Assembly (NCBI GenBank): GCA_023101485.1
Contig: LVZB01000030.1
Coordinates: forward strand, 124,001-188,000
Direction: 5' to 3'
DNA from: Pasteurellaceae bacterium Macca
Lineage (GTDB): Bacteria > Pseudomonadota > Gammaproteobacteria > Enterobacterales > Pasteurellaceae
DNA: 64,000 nt
A program made the translations under genes and the position numbers. This document shows positions 8,662-17,533 of the stretch, piece by piece; within the stretch, counting starts at the first letter, position 1; each line of letters starts with the position of its first letter. Below the pieces are notes generated by a model that did not search any database, was not told the DNA's origin, and saw nothing but the letters and a program-made list of their open reading frames with translations.

Positions 8662-11319
8662 TTACGCATATAACGGGTTAATACGATCAACATTTAAGCC
8701 AAATTTTGCAATGGCTTCAGCCACGACTTTACGCTCAATAGTGCCTTCATTCGCTAGCTGCGTTAATGCCGCGACAACGACATAATGCTCATCAACCTCA
8801 AAATGCTCACGTAAATTCGCACGGCTATCTGAACGACCGAAACCGTCTGTACCTAATACATGGTAGTGTTTGCTCGGTACGAAAGCACGGATCTGTTCAG
8901 CGTAGAGTTTCATATAGTCTGTTGACGCAACGGTTGGTAAATCCGCTAACACTTGGGCAACGTATGGCACACGTGGCGTTTCGGTTGGGTGTAATAAGTT
9001 CCAACGTGCAACATCGTTACCATCACGACCTAATTCATTAAATGACGGTGCAGAGAAGACATCTGCGGTAACACCATAGTCATTGGCAAGAATTTGAGCT
9101 GCTTCACGTACGTGACGTAAAATCGCACCTGAACCTAATAATTGAACGTGACCTTTGCCTTTGCCTTTCACGGTTTCAAATTTATATAAACCTTTACGGA
9201 TACCCTCTTCCGCCCCTTCTGGCATTGCTGGTTGCTCGGTGATTTCGTTTAAGGTGGTGATGTAGTAGAACACATCTTCTTGTTTTTCACCGTACATACG
9301 GTTAATACCGTCTTGAACGATAACAGCAACTTCAAAGGCAAACGCTGGGTCGTAAGTCACACAGTTTGGAATTACGCCTGCTTGAATATGGCTATGACCA
9401 TCTTCGTGTTGTAATCCTTCGCCGTTTAAGGTTGTACGACCTGATGTACCACCAATCATAAAGCCACGGGCTAATTGGTCACCAGCTAACCACATCATAT
9501 CCCCAACACGTTGGAAACCGAACATGGAGTAGTAGATGAAGAATGGAATCATTGGCTGATTGCTCACGGAATAAGATGTCGCCGCCGCAACCCAAGAGGC
9601 TGTTGCCCCTAATTCGTTAATCCCTTCTTGTAATACTTGGCCATCTGTTGCTTCACGGTAATACGCCACTAAATCACGGTCTGACGGTACATAGTTCTGA
9701 CCGAATGGGTTGTAAATACCGATTTGACGGAATAGACCTTCCATACCGAAAGTACGCGCTTCATCGGCAATAATTGGCACAATGGTTTTACCGATGTTTT
9801 TATCTTTTAATAAAGTGTTTAACACACGGCTAAATGCCATTGTGGTTGAAATACCACGAGGTTGTGCATCTAATAACGCTTGGAAGTCAGAAAGTGCAGG
9901 GACTTGATATTCCACATCAAATTTTGGCTTACGCGCTGGCACATAACCATTTAAGGCTTTACGTTGACCGTGGATGTAGTTGTACTCTTCTGAACCTTCT
10001 GGGAATTTGATGTACTCTAAATTCTCCACTTGCTCATCCGTTAATGGTAAATGGAAATAATCACGGAAGCCTTTTAAGCTCTCAAGGGACATTTTTTTCG
10101 ATTGGTGAGCCGTGTTTTTACTTTCTGCTTCTGGGATTTTATAACCTTTAACCATGTGAGCTAAGATCACAACAGGTTTATCTGATTTTTGTGCACGTTC
10201 AAAGGCAGCGAACATTTTCTCAGAATCGTGACCACCACGACGTAAATGCCAGATTTCATCGTCTGTCATATCCGCAACTAATGCCGCTGTTTCAGGGTAA
10301 CGACCGAAGAAATGTTCACGAACATAAGCACCGTCTTTCGATTTAAAGGTTAAGTAGTCACCATCAACCACTTCCATCATTAACTGTGCAAGTTTGCCAG
10401 AGGTATCTTTGGCGAAGAGTTTATCCCAACCGCTACCCCATAATACTTTAATCACTTCCCAGCCTGCACCGTTGAATAGACCTTCAAACTCTTGAACGAC
10501 TTTACCGTTACCATTTACTGGGCCGTCTAAGCGTTGTAAGTTACAGCTAATCACAAAGATTAAGTTATTGAGTTTTTCACGCCCCGCAACGGTTAATGCA
10601 CCTTTGGACTCGATTTCGTCCATTTCGCCGTCCCCAAGGAAGGCATAAACTTTTTGATCTTTGGTGTCTTTTAATCCACGGTTTTCAAGGTATTTTAAGA
10701 AACGCGCTTGATAAATCGCATTTACTGGGCCTAAACCCATTGAAACGGTAGAGAATTGCCAGAATTCAGGCATCAATTTCGGGTGAGGGTAAGAAGAAAG
10801 CCCATCAACAAAGGCTTCTTGACGGAAATTATCTAACTGCTCTTCGGTTAAACGACCTTCCACGAAAGCACGGGCATAAATACCCGGTGCAGCGTGACCT
10901 TGTGAATAGATTAAATCGCCGCCGTTTTTCTCTGTCGCTGCTTTGAAGAAGTGGTTGTAACAAACTTCATACATCGTTGCCGCAGATTGGAAAGTAGAGA
11001 TATGACCACCTAAATCTAAATCTTTTTTCTGGCTACGCAATACCATTGCAATGGCATTCCAACGCACCGCAGAACGGATACGGCGTTCAATTTCTTTATT
11101 CCCTGGATAAGCTGGTTGCTCCGAAACAGGAATGGTATTCACATAATCTGTGGTCACACCAGATTGAATCGCCACGCCATTACCACGTGCTTTTTGCATC
11201 ACTTGATCAATGATAAATTGCGCACGTTCAATTCCCTCTTCACGAACGAGTGAATCTACGGCTTCTAACCAATCTTGAGTTTCGATTGGATCTACGTCAT
11301 TGCGTAAAATATCTGACAT
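8662..11319 (-). CDS. aceE: Pyruvate dehydrogenase E1 (homodimeric)
   Basis: Thiamine-diphosphate-dependent decarboxylation of pyruvate and reductive acetylation of the E2 lipoyl arms. I start at ATG 11319 (MSDILRNDVDPIETQDW), preceded by AAGGAAA, giving 885 aa, the usual gamma-proteobacterial size; the longer frame to 11370 lacks a ribosome site. Visible features: GHAAPGIYARAF, the ThDP/Mg motif starting at FLGDGEMDE and ending in ISCNLQRLDGPVNGNGK, and the C-terminal LGTDGFGRSDSRANLREHFE. First gene of the pdh operon, divergent from purE across a 429-bp gap. The USS and small lipoprotein gene follow before aceF. Confidence 0.98.
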   Translation of the reverse strand: MSDILRNDVDPIETQDWLEAVDSLVREEGIERAQFIIDQVMQKARGNGVAIQSGVTTDYVNTIPVSEQPAYPGNKEIERRIRSAVRWNAIAMVLRSQKKDLDLGGHISTFQSAATMYEVCYNHFFKAATEKNGGDLIYSQGHAAPGIYARAFVEGRLTEEQLDNFRQEAFVDGLSSYPHPKLMPEFWQFSTVSMGLGPVNAIYQARFLKYLENRGLKDTKDQKVYAFLGDGEMDEIESKGALTVAGREKLNNLIFVISCNLQRLDGPVNGNGKVVQEFEGLFNGAGWEVIKVLWGSGWDKLFAKDTSGKLAQLMMEVVDGDYLTFKSKDGAYVREHFFGRYPETAALVADMTDDEIWHLRRGGHDSEKMFAAFERAQKSDKPVVILAHMVKGYKIPEAESKNTAHQSKKMSLESLKGFRDYFHLPLTDEQVENLEYIKFPEGSEEYNYIHGQRKALNGYVPARKPKFDVEYQVPALSDFQALLDAQPRGISTTMAFSRVLNTLLKDKNIGKTIVPIIADEARTFGMEGLFRQIGIYNPFGQNYVPSDRDLVAYYREATDGQVLQEGINELGATASWVAAATSYSVSNQPMIPFFIYYSMFGFQRVGDMMWLAGDQLARGFMIGGTSGRTTLNGEGLQHEDGHSHIQAGVIPNCVTYDPAFAFEVAVIVQDGINRMYGEKQEDVFYYITTLNEITEQPAMPEGAEEGIRKGLYKFETVKGKGKGHVQLLGSGAILRHVREAAQILANDYGVTADVFSAPSFNELGRDGNDVARWNLLHPTETPRVPYVAQVLADLPTVASTDYMKLYAEQIRAFVPSKHYHVLGTDGFGRSDSRANLREHFEVDEHYVVVAALTQLANEGTIERKVVAEAIAKFGLNVDRINPLYA

Positions 11320-11748
11320 AGTTTTTTCCTTATAAATGAGTGAATGAATGTTACAACAAAGTTTTAACAACTTCGCTAACTGCTGAAATTCCCACCAAAA
11401 AAGCCCTGTTTACATTTGTTCTAGATCAAAATCATCAGCAAAACGTCTTGCACAAATACTAAACATACCAATTTGGCATCGTGTATCCCATTGATTTTTA
11501 ACAACTTTTTATGAAATTAAAAACTTGTTGAAAATATGTAGATAAATTTTCGCGCTAAGATAACAAAAACCACCGTTTTTGTCTATTTAGACGATTTTGA
11601 AATGTTAACTCGCTCACAATTCCTTCCTGTTAGATCGCTTTATTTTCCATCTCAAATCAATTAGAAAATCTAAGCAAACGATTGCCTTTTATGCTATGCT
11701 TTCGCCTATTTTATTGAACTCACTATAGAACTAACAAAAAGGTTAAAT
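11320..11748. other. Divergent intergenic region aceE-purE
   Basis: The largest non-coding stretch here (429 bp), AT-rich, with the pdh promoter expected on the left and the purE promoter on the right. Next to purE there is a PurR-like box and a TATGCT-type -10 (11690-11700). On the aceE side I see scattered TTAAC words (near 11364, 11498 and 11605) but no arrangement good enough to call ArcA, FNR or PdhR sites. I see no convincing ORF or small RNA. Confidence 0.6.
11672..11687 (+). promoter_or_regulatory. PurR-like operator upstream of purE
   Basis: AAGCAAACGATTGCCT matches the PurR consensus ACGCAAACGTTTGCGT at 13 of 16 positions. It lies 62 bp before the purE start and overlaps the region just upstream of the TATGCT -10 candidates, as expected for purine repression. 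Confidence 0.8.
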
Positions 11749-12243
11749 ATGACAACAAAAACTGAAGTTGCCGTGGTAATGGGCTCAAAAAGTGATTGGG
11801 AAACCATGTCACAAGCGGTCGAAATTTTAGAACAATTTGCGATTCCACATCATGTGGAAGTCGTTTCCGCCCACCGTACCCCCGATAAACTGTTTGAATT
11901 TGCCGAAACCGCCCAAGCCAAAGGCTATAAAGTGATTATCGCTGGCGCAGGTGGCGCTGCCCACTTACCCGGCATGATTGCCGCCAAAACCCTTGTGCCG
12001 GTGTTAGGCGTGCCGGTCAAAAGTTCTATGTTAAGTGGCGTTGATAGCCTTTATTCTATCGTACAAATGCCAAAGGGCATTCCCGTCGGTACATTAGCCA
12101 TCGGCCCTGCGGGGGCGGCAAACGCAGGCTTGCTTGCAGCACAAATCTTATCCGCTTTCGATGCTAACCTTGCGGAAAAAGTCCAGCAATTCCGCCAAGC
12201 CCAAACCCAAATCGTGTTAGATAACCCTGACCCACGTGGATAG
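11749..12243 (+). CDS. purE: N5-carboxyaminoimidazole ribonucleotide mutase
   Basis: Converts N5-CAIR to CAIR in de novo purine synthesis. At 164 aa it matches class I PurE; visible motifs are [12 protein letters not shown] near the N-terminus, VVSAHRTPD, and [16 protein letters not shown] with GVPVKS. A consensus uptake signal sequence lies in frame near the start (11811-11820, encoding SQAVE). ansA follows two bases after the stop, so the genes are probably transcribed and translated together. The PurR-like box upstream predicts purine repression. Confidence 0.97.
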   Translation: MTTKTEVAVVMGSKSDWETMSQAVEILEQFAIPHHVEVVSAHRTPDKLFEFAETAQAKGYKVIIAGAGGAAHLPGMIAAKTLVPVLGVPVKSSMLSGVDSLYSIVQMPKGIPVGTLAIGPAGAANAGLLAAQILSAFDANLAEKVQQFRQAQTQIVLDNPDPRG

Positions 12244-12245
12244 CC

Positions 12246-13211
12246 ATGAATAAAAAACTGTTAATTCTGCATACGGGGGGGACGATTTCCATGAGTGAAG
12301 GGGAAGATGGTAGAGTTTCGCCTTCGGCAAAAAATCCACTGTTACTCGCTCTTGAGAAGCTCAACCATCCGGCAACACTTCATCAAGAGGCGATTTTAAA
12401 TGTTCCCTCTCCGCATATCACACTAAGCCATTGGCTTTTATTGAAAAATCGCATTGAAAAAGCGGTCAAAGCGGAACAATTTGATGGCGTGGTCATTACC
12501 CACGGCACAGACACCCTCGAAGAAACGGCATATTTTCTCGATTTATCCCTGAAGGTGGATGTCCCTGTCGCGATTACTGGGGCGATGCGTTCAAGTAATG
12601 AATTAGGGGCGGACGGCTTAATTAACCTCCAAAGTGCGATTTTGGTGGCACTCTGCCCTGAAAGCCAAGGGAAAGGCGTCATGGTGGTGATGAATGATGA
12701 AATCCACAACGCAAAATTTGTAACAAAAACGCATACCACCAATGTGGCGACCTTCCAAACGCCCACCTTTGGCCCCTGTGGATTGATTGCCAAAAATCGC
12801 GTGATCTATTTTCAACATCTTGACCAATATGAACGCTACCCTGTGGAAAAGATTGCCAAATCTAATGTGCAAGTAATCAAAACCTATGCCGGTATGGATA
12901 GTTTTCTCCTTGAACAACTTGCCCTAAGTCAATGTGACGGCGTGGTGCTAGAAGCTTTGGGCGCTGGCAATTTACCGCCTTCTTGCTTGGCAGGGGTGTC
13001 TGCACTACTGCGTGCTGATATTCCCGTTGTACTCGTTTCCCGCGCCTTTAACGGCGTCACCCAAGATGTGTATGACTATCTCGGCGGTGGCAAGCAACTA
13101 AAACAACAAGGCGTGATTTTTACCACCGGCTTAAGCGGTCAAAAAGCGCGAATTAAGCTCTTAGTATTGCTTAATCAGTCGCTGAATCGCCCCCTTGCCG
13201 ACTATTTTTAG
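12246..13211 (+). CDS. ansA: Cytoplasmic L-asparaginase
   Basis: Hydrolyses asparagine to aspartate and ammonia. The catalytic threonines and triad are visible: LILHTGGTISM (T10/T13), VITHGTDTLEETA (T88, D89) and the later conserved MNDEIHNAKFVTKTHT. With 321 aa and no signal peptide it should be the cytoplasmic form. GAMRSSNELGADGLINL and ATFQTPTFGPCG recall asparaginases of Firmicutes more than E. coli AnsA (from memory). It is placed between purE (2-bp gap) and purK (60-bp gap) on the same strand. Its product aspartate is consumed by PurC and PurA, which may explain the grouping. The exact class of asparaginase is uncertain. Confidence 0.9.
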   Translation: MNKKLLILHTGGTISMSEGEDGRVSPSAKNPLLLALEKLNHPATLHQEAILNVPSPHITLSHWLLLKNRIEKAVKAEQFDGVVITHGTDTLEETAYFLDLSLKVDVPVAITGAMRSSNELGADGLINLQSAILVALCPESQGKGVMVVMNDEIHNAKFVTKTHTTNVATFQTPTFGPCGLIAKNRVIYFQHLDQYERYPVEKIAKSNVQVIKTYAGMDSFLLEQLALSQCDGVVLEALGAGNLPPSCLAGVSALLRADIPVVLVSRAFNGVTQDVYDYLGGGKQLKQQGVIFTTGLSGQKARIKLLVLLNQSLNRPLADYF

Positions 13212-13271
13212 CCATGCCCTATCCAATAGGCAACGTAATAAACCAAATTGATTAAACCCAAAGGATTTTCT

Positions 13272-14378
13272 ATGCAAAAAAGTGCCCTTTATCCCCCAAT
13301 TTATGTGCTTGGCAACGGACAGCTTGGCAGAATGTTACGCTATGCAGGTGCGCCCCTTGATATTGAGGTACATCCCCTCGCCTTTGACGGCGAGATTTTT
13401 GAACTGGAACAACACTCCCTCATTACCGCAGAAATTGAACGTTGGGCAGAAACGCCTTTAACCACACTCCTTGGAAATCATCCGCATTTTGTGAATTTGC
13501 CGGTCTTCTCACGACTTGCCGATCGCCTCACTCAAAAGGCTCTTTTAGATGAACTCCACCTCGCCACCTCACCGTGGCAATTACTCAAAAGCCCAAGCCA
13601 ATGGCAACAAGTATTTAGCCAAGTGGGGGAAAAAGTCGTTGTGAAACGCCGAACTGGGGGCTATGACGGGCGTGGGCAATGGATTGTTACCCCCGACAGC
13701 ACCGACCAGATCACAGAAGATCTTTTCGGTGACGTCATTGCCGAAAAATTTATCCCCTTTGACGGCGAAATCTCCCTCGTCGGCGCACGTTTTCCCCAAG
13801 GTGAAACCCGTTTCTATCCCGTCACTCATAACTTACAACAAAACGGCATTTTACGTTACAGTGTGATGAATACCGCCTTGCCAAATCAAGCGCTCTATCA
13901 ACAACAGGCAGAGGAAATGCTCCGTGCAATTATGCACAAACTCAATTATGTGGGCGTCATGGCGATGGAATGTTTTGTGGTGGGTGATAAATTGCTTATT
14001 AACGAACTTGCTCCCCGTGTGCATAACAGCGGACACTGGACGCAACTTGGTTGCAGTATCAGCCAATTTGAATTGCATTTACGGGCATTACTTGATTTAC
14101 CCACACCACCACTTAACCCTATTGCGCCAAGTGTGATGGTGAATTTAATCGGCATTGAACATCACAACGAATGGCTCAACTTGCCATTTAGTCAGCTTCA
14201 TTGGTACGGTAAAGAAGTGCGTGCAGGTCGGAAACTGGGGCATATCAACATCAGCCACCCCGATATTCAAGTCATCACGGAAATCCTGAACTCACTAAAA
14301 CCGCATTTAAGTGACGATTTCCATTCCGGCTTAACTTGGGCGATAGAGAAACTCCACCAAAGCCAAGGGAGCGTTTAA
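13272..14378 (+). CDS. purK: N5-carboxyaminoimidazole ribonucleotide synthase
   Basis: ATP-grasp enzyme that makes N5-CAIR from AIR, ATP and bicarbonate, the substrate of PurE. I start at ATG 13272 (MQKSALYPPIYVLGNG), after AAAGGA; the frame extends to a TTG at 13248 without support. It gives 368 aa. The N-terminal nucleotide-like fold shows VLGNGQLGRML; the ATP-grasp region has VVKRRTGGYDGRGQW, AEKFIPFDGEISLV and the metal-binding NELAPRVHNSGHWT. Third gene of the purE-ansA-purK operon, followed by a USS and a bidirectional terminator shared with mltB. Confidence 0.96.
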   Translation: MQKSALYPPIYVLGNGQLGRMLRYAGAPLDIEVHPLAFDGEIFELEQHSLITAEIERWAETPLTTLLGNHPHFVNLPVFSRLADRLTQKALLDELHLATSPWQLLKSPSQWQQVFSQVGEKVVVKRRTGGYDGRGQWIVTPDSTDQITEDLFGDVIAEKFIPFDGEISLVGARFPQGETRFYPVTHNLQQNGILRYSVMNTALPNQALYQQQAEEMLRAIMHKLNYVGVMAMECFVVGDKLLINELAPRVHNSGHWTQLGCSISQFELHLRALLDLPTPPLNPIAPSVMVNLIGIEHHNEWLNLPFSQLHWYGKEVRAGRKLGHINISHPDIQVITEILNSLKPHLSDDFHSGLTWAIEKLHQSQGSV

Positions 14379-14456
14379 AGGCTTTTACAAGCGGTCAAAT
14401 TTAGCAAACATTTTGCACAGCCGTTGAAATTGCCGAATTGCCCAAAGCAGAAAAGA

Positions 14457-14488
14457 AAAAACCGTTGATTTACAACGGTTTTTTTATC
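14457..14488. terminator. Bidirectional terminator purK/mltB
   Basis: AAACCGTTG and CAACGGTTT pair around a five-base loop, with A residues before and T residues after, so it can work for both convergent genes. Confidence 0.88.
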
Positions 14489-14499
14489 TTTTTCTTACG

Positions 14500-15585
14500 C
14501 TATTGCACGGCTAACAAAATGCGGTCTGCAAACTTACCAATACTCACGGCAAAGTTATTTGAGCGATTCCAATCTAATAGAGTGCGGTAGTTATTCGACA
14601 CTAAAAACGCTCTACCGACCTCTTTATCCGGGCGAACAAGCCAGAGTTTTGTGTTACGCAGGGCATTGAGTTTTTCGATCTCCTGCGCATTCGGATAGGC
14701 TAAATCCACCCCCCAAGCTTGCCATTGAGAAAGCGTTTTGGCTTTATTTTCTTCGATACCGGCAAAAGAGAGATCAATCGGTTGAGCTAAGCGGACTTCG
14801 ACTCCCCAAGGGACATTTTTATCCCAGCCCACAGTGGAGAGGTATGCCGCAATCGAGGCAAAGGCATCGTAATGGTTTTTCCAAATATCTTTTTTGCCAT
14901 CTTTATCGCCATCTTGAGCATATTTCAAATAAGATGTCGGCATAAATTGCGTTTGCCCCATTGCGCCTGCCCACGATCCTTTCATTTCATGACGGGAAAT
15001 CGTTTGTGCTTGTAACATTTTCATCGCATTGACGAACTCTTGGGTGAAAAGTTTTTCACGACGGCCATCAAAAGCGAGGGTCGCTAAGACTGAAAGCACA
15101 TCAAAATTCCCTTGATAACGCCCAAAACCGCTCTCCATCCCCCACAACGCCATAATATATTCCTTCGGCACGCCAAATTGTTGGCTGGCTTTATTTAATG
15201 GCACTTGGTATTCATGCCAACGGTTTGCCGCCATATTTACTTTAGTTTGTGTCAGCACTTTATTGAGATAATTCGTGACGCCGTTTGGATTTGGGGGCGG
15301 GGGTGGAGAATTCGGATCACGGCGGCGAGCCATTTGTTGCTGATCCAACTCCACGGCACGGGCAATATAATTGATATTAAATTGCTGATTTAATACCTGA
15401 CTTGAAACCCCTTCTGCGGCGGCTTTTTTCTTTAAGAAATTCACATAATCATTAAAATGATTAACCGTGCGAGGATTTGGATATTTCGCATCTAAGGCGA
15501 TGCCTTGATATTGATGTTGTGGTGTACCACAACTGGCGAGCAATAAGCACGCCAAAGTAAGAGAGAGTGTTTTTTTCATTGTCAT
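14500..15585 (-). CDS. mltB: Membrane-bound lytic murein transglycosylase B
   Basis: Outer-membrane lipoprotein that cleaves peptidoglycan glycan strands to 1,6-anhydro products. At 361 aa it equals E. coli MltB. The signal peptide ends in a lipobox LLASC (Cys19). The catalytic glutamate is in WGMESGFGRYQGNF (E151), and the family-specific SWAGAMGQTQFMPTSYL and DIWKNHYDAFASIAAYL follow. A Pro-rich stretch (SPPPPPNP, about 93-100) precedes the domain. It begins six bases after truB on the same strand, so the pair is probably co-transcribed. Confidence 0.95.
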   Translation of the reverse strand: MTMKKTLSLTLACLLLASCGTPQHQYQGIALDAKYPNPRTVNHFNDYVNFLKKKAAAEGVSSQVLNQQFNINYIARAVELDQQQMARRRDPNSPPPPPNPNGVTNYLNKVLTQTKVNMAANRWHEYQVPLNKASQQFGVPKEYIMALWGMESGFGRYQGNFDVLSVLATLAFDGRREKLFTQEFVNAMKMLQAQTISRHEMKGSWAGAMGQTQFMPTSYLKYAQDGDKDGKKDIWKNHYDAFASIAAYLSTVGWDKNVPWGVEVRLAQPIDLSFAGIEENKAKTLSQWQAWGVDLAYPNAQEIEKLNALRNTKLWLVRPDKEVGRAFLVSNNYRTLLDWNRSNNFAVSIGKFADRILLAVQ

Positions 15586-15591
15586 TTCTAT

Positions 15592-16521
15592 TTAGTTATC
15601 TTCGGAATAAACCACCATTCTCGCAGGGCGTAGCACATTATCTGCGGTAATCTCTGCTACGCCGAGAAAAAGCCCCTCGGGTGTAAAGATTCGCACTTCG
15701 CCAAGGAGGTGGTTATCGGTTAATTTTAAACGTTGCCCAAAACGCACGGCTCTACTCTGCTCTGCATTTAACCTAAAAGCAGGTAAGCGAGAAACGGCAC
15801 TATCCATTGGCAACAAGATCTTATCTAATTCATCAAGCGGTTGATTTTCAGCAAGATTTTGTAAATCCGCTAAACTCATCATTTTATCCTGAGGAAAATC
15901 CGCCACTGCAAGGCGATGAAGTACCGTCACATGCGCACCACACCCTAAGGCTTCGCCTAAATCATCCACTAAGGTACGGATATAAGTTCCCTTCGAGCAA
16001 TGCACTTCAAGGGTTAAATAAGGGGCATCATAGGCAATAAATGTCAGCTCAAAAATGGTTATCGGGCGCGCTTCTCTTTCTACCGTAATGCCTGCTCGTG
16101 CATATTCATACAACGGTTTGCCTTGATGTTTAAGGGCAGAAAACATCGTTGGCACTTGCAAAATATCCCCCCGAAAAGCGTCAAGGGCATTGAGGATTAC
16201 TTCTTCGCTCACTGACACGGGGCGCGTTTGTATCACTTGCCCTTCGGCATCGGAAGTATCCGTCCGTTCGCCTAATTTTGCCGTCACACGGTAGCGTTTA
16301 TCCGAATCCAATAAGAATTGGGAAAACTTGGTCGCTTCACCTAAACAGATCGGCAACATTCCCGTTGCCAATGGATCTAACGCCCCCGTATGCCCCGCTT
16401 TGTTGGCATTAAACAGGCGTTTTACCTTTTGCATAATATCGTTAGAGCTTACACCCTGCGATTTATCCAACAAAAAAACGCCGTGAATATCGCGTCCTCG
16501 TTTTTTCGGTCGTCTGCCCAT
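15592..16521 (-). CDS. truB: tRNA pseudouridine(55) synthase
   Basis: Makes pseudouridine 55 in the T-loop of tRNAs. The N-terminus carries [15 protein letters not shown] and [16 protein letters not shown] with the catalytic D49; the [17 protein letters not shown] motif follows and the C-terminal PUA-like part ends in RPARMVVY. 309 aa, the usual length. It starts two bases after rbfA. In enterobacteria truB follows rbfA in the metY-rimP-nusA-infB-rbfA-truB operon; here that order is kept but rbfA is separated from infB by about 3 kb. Confidence 0.97.
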   Translation of the reverse strand: MGRRPKKRGRDIHGVFLLDKSQGVSSNDIMQKVKRLFNANKAGHTGALDPLATGMLPICLGEATKFSQFLLDSDKRYRVTAKLGERTDTSDAEGQVIQTRPVSVSEEVILNALDAFRGDILQVPTMFSALKHQGKPLYEYARAGITVEREARPITIFELTFIAYDAPYLTLEVHCSKGTYIRTLVDDLGEALGCGAHVTVLHRLAVADFPQDKMMSLADLQNLAENQPLDELDKILLPMDSAVSRLPAFRLNAEQSRAVRFGQRLKLTDNHLLGEVRIFTPEGLFLGVAEITADNVLRPARMVVYSEDN

Positions 16522-16523
16522 CG

Positions 16524-16913
16524 TTAATTATCGTTTTCCGGCTTATGGCGAGCCTGATCGTCACGGATCACATTACTCACTAAGTTAGACATTCTCATAC
16601 CTTCCACTAAGGATTCATCGTAGAAGAAACGTAACTCCGGCACAATGCGTAATCGCATCGCCTTACCCACTAAGGTACGAATATAAGGGCTGGCTTTTTC
16701 CAACCCGAGTAACCCTTGCTTAATGGCTTCAGGGTCGTTATCAAATAAAAAAGTCACAAACACTTTGGCATAAGCTAAATCACGGCTTAGCTCGACATCA
16801 GACACCGTCACCATACCAATGCGAGGGTCTTTCACTTCACGTTGCAAAATCACTGCAATCTCTTTTTGCAACTCTTGGGCGACACGGTCGCTCCGTTTAA
16901 ATTCTCTTGACAT
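16524..16913 (-). CDS. rbfA: 30S ribosome-binding factor A
   Basis: Small KH-fold factor needed for late 30S maturation and cold adaptation. 129 aa; the start [20 protein letters not shown] is typical, followed by [19 protein letters not shown] and the [18 protein letters not shown] segment. The upstream gap contains a 14-bp palindrome and a weak AGAGAAA ribosome site. It is separated from infB by the xre/yiaVW insertion, so it should need its own promoter. Confidence 0.96.
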   Translation of the reverse strand: MSREFKRSDRVAQELQKEIAVILQREVKDPRIGMVTVSDVELSRDLAYAKVFVTFLFDNDPEAIKQGLLGLEKASPYIRTLVGKAMRLRIVPELRFFYDESLVEGMRMSNLVSNVIRDDQARHKPENDN

Positions 16914-16933
16914 AATTTTCTCTATAAATCAAC

Positions 16934-16947
16934 GTCGGAATTCCGAC
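16934..16947. repeat. 14-bp perfect palindrome upstream of rbfA
   Basis: GTCGGAATTCCGAC is a perfect palindrome 20 bases before the rbfA start codon. It could be an operator or an mRNA structure, and it could be chance. Confidence 0.45.
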
Positions 16948-17069
16948 AGAAAAGCCCGACATTATAACGGAAATTAAACAGAATGGGGGAATATTTGAGA
17001 AAAGGCGACAAAGGGTCGTTTTTTTGTGGAAATTTGCACTAATTCGCTTAATCACGCACATTCAAAAAA

Positions 17070-17345
17070 TTAGCCATTTAACACCTCTGCAATACTTTTA
17101 GGCAATGGCGATTCTGTTTTTGTCAGTGCCTGAAAACGGGTTAAATCATCTAAAATTTGCCAGATCATCAATAATTGGCGTAATGAAATTTGCCCGGTTT
17201 CTTCAAACTTACGAATCGTCGCTTCTGGCACTAAGCAACGTTCCGCCAACACTTTACGAGAAAAGCCCCGCGCTTTCCGTTTTTCACGCAAATATTGAGC
17301 CAATAATTGTTGAATATCATAGCTAGAATAGAGAGAAAGTTTCAT
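17070..17345 (-). CDS. HipB-like XRE-family regulator, orphan
   Basis: 91-residue helix-turn-helix protein: LREKRKARGFSRKVLAERC is the first half of the DNA-binding fold and VPEATIRKFEETGQISL the recognition helix region. The combination LLAQYLREKRKARGFSR with RKFEETGQISL recalls the HipB antitoxins of HipBST/HipAB modules (from memory). No hipS, hipT or hipA gene lies next to it: yiaV is upstream and rbfA downstream. Two matching palindromes directly upstream of its start suggest autorepression. It may be a remnant antitoxin or a free-standing regulator. Confidence 0.75.
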   Translation of the reverse strand: MKLSLYSSYDIQQLLAQYLREKRKARGFSRKVLAERCLVPEATIRKFEETGQISLRQLLMIWQILDDLTRFQALTKTESPLPKSIAEVLNG

Positions 17346-17360
17346 TGCATAACACCGAAA

Positions 17361-17422
17361 TTTGATACAGTAATATCAAATTATAGCTTTTTTTCTCTAT
17401 TTTTGATACTACTGTATCAAAA
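17361..17422. promoter_or_regulatory. Paired operators of the HipB-like regulator
   Basis: Two related inverted repeats: TTTGATACAGTAATATCAAA (17361-17380) and one at 17401-17422 with half sites TTTTGATAC and GTATCAAAA. Centres are about 41 bp apart, close to four helical turns, 15-77 bp before the start codon at 17345. Confidence 0.82.
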
Positions 17423-17484
17423 TAAAACGCCTACACTTGGTGGGAAGATACAACACAAGCGGTCGATTTTGACAAACATTTTGC

Positions 17485-17514
17485 CACAAAAAAAGCAAGC
17501 CTAAGGCTTGCTTT
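17485..17514 (-). terminator. Terminator of the yiaW-yiaV operon
   Basis: AAAGCAAGCC and GGCTTGCTTT form a 10-bp stem with a TAA loop; on the minus strand it is followed by seven or more T, 20 bases after the yiaV stop. Confidence 0.88.
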
Positions 17515-17533
17515 ATCTGGTGCAAATTTGCAA

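Noticed and set aside
11340-11620. Possible ArcA, FNR or PdhR sites upstream of aceE
   Set aside because: TTAAC words and a CCAATTTGG palindrome exist but none fits a known site with correct spacing; an AT-rich region gives such words by chance.
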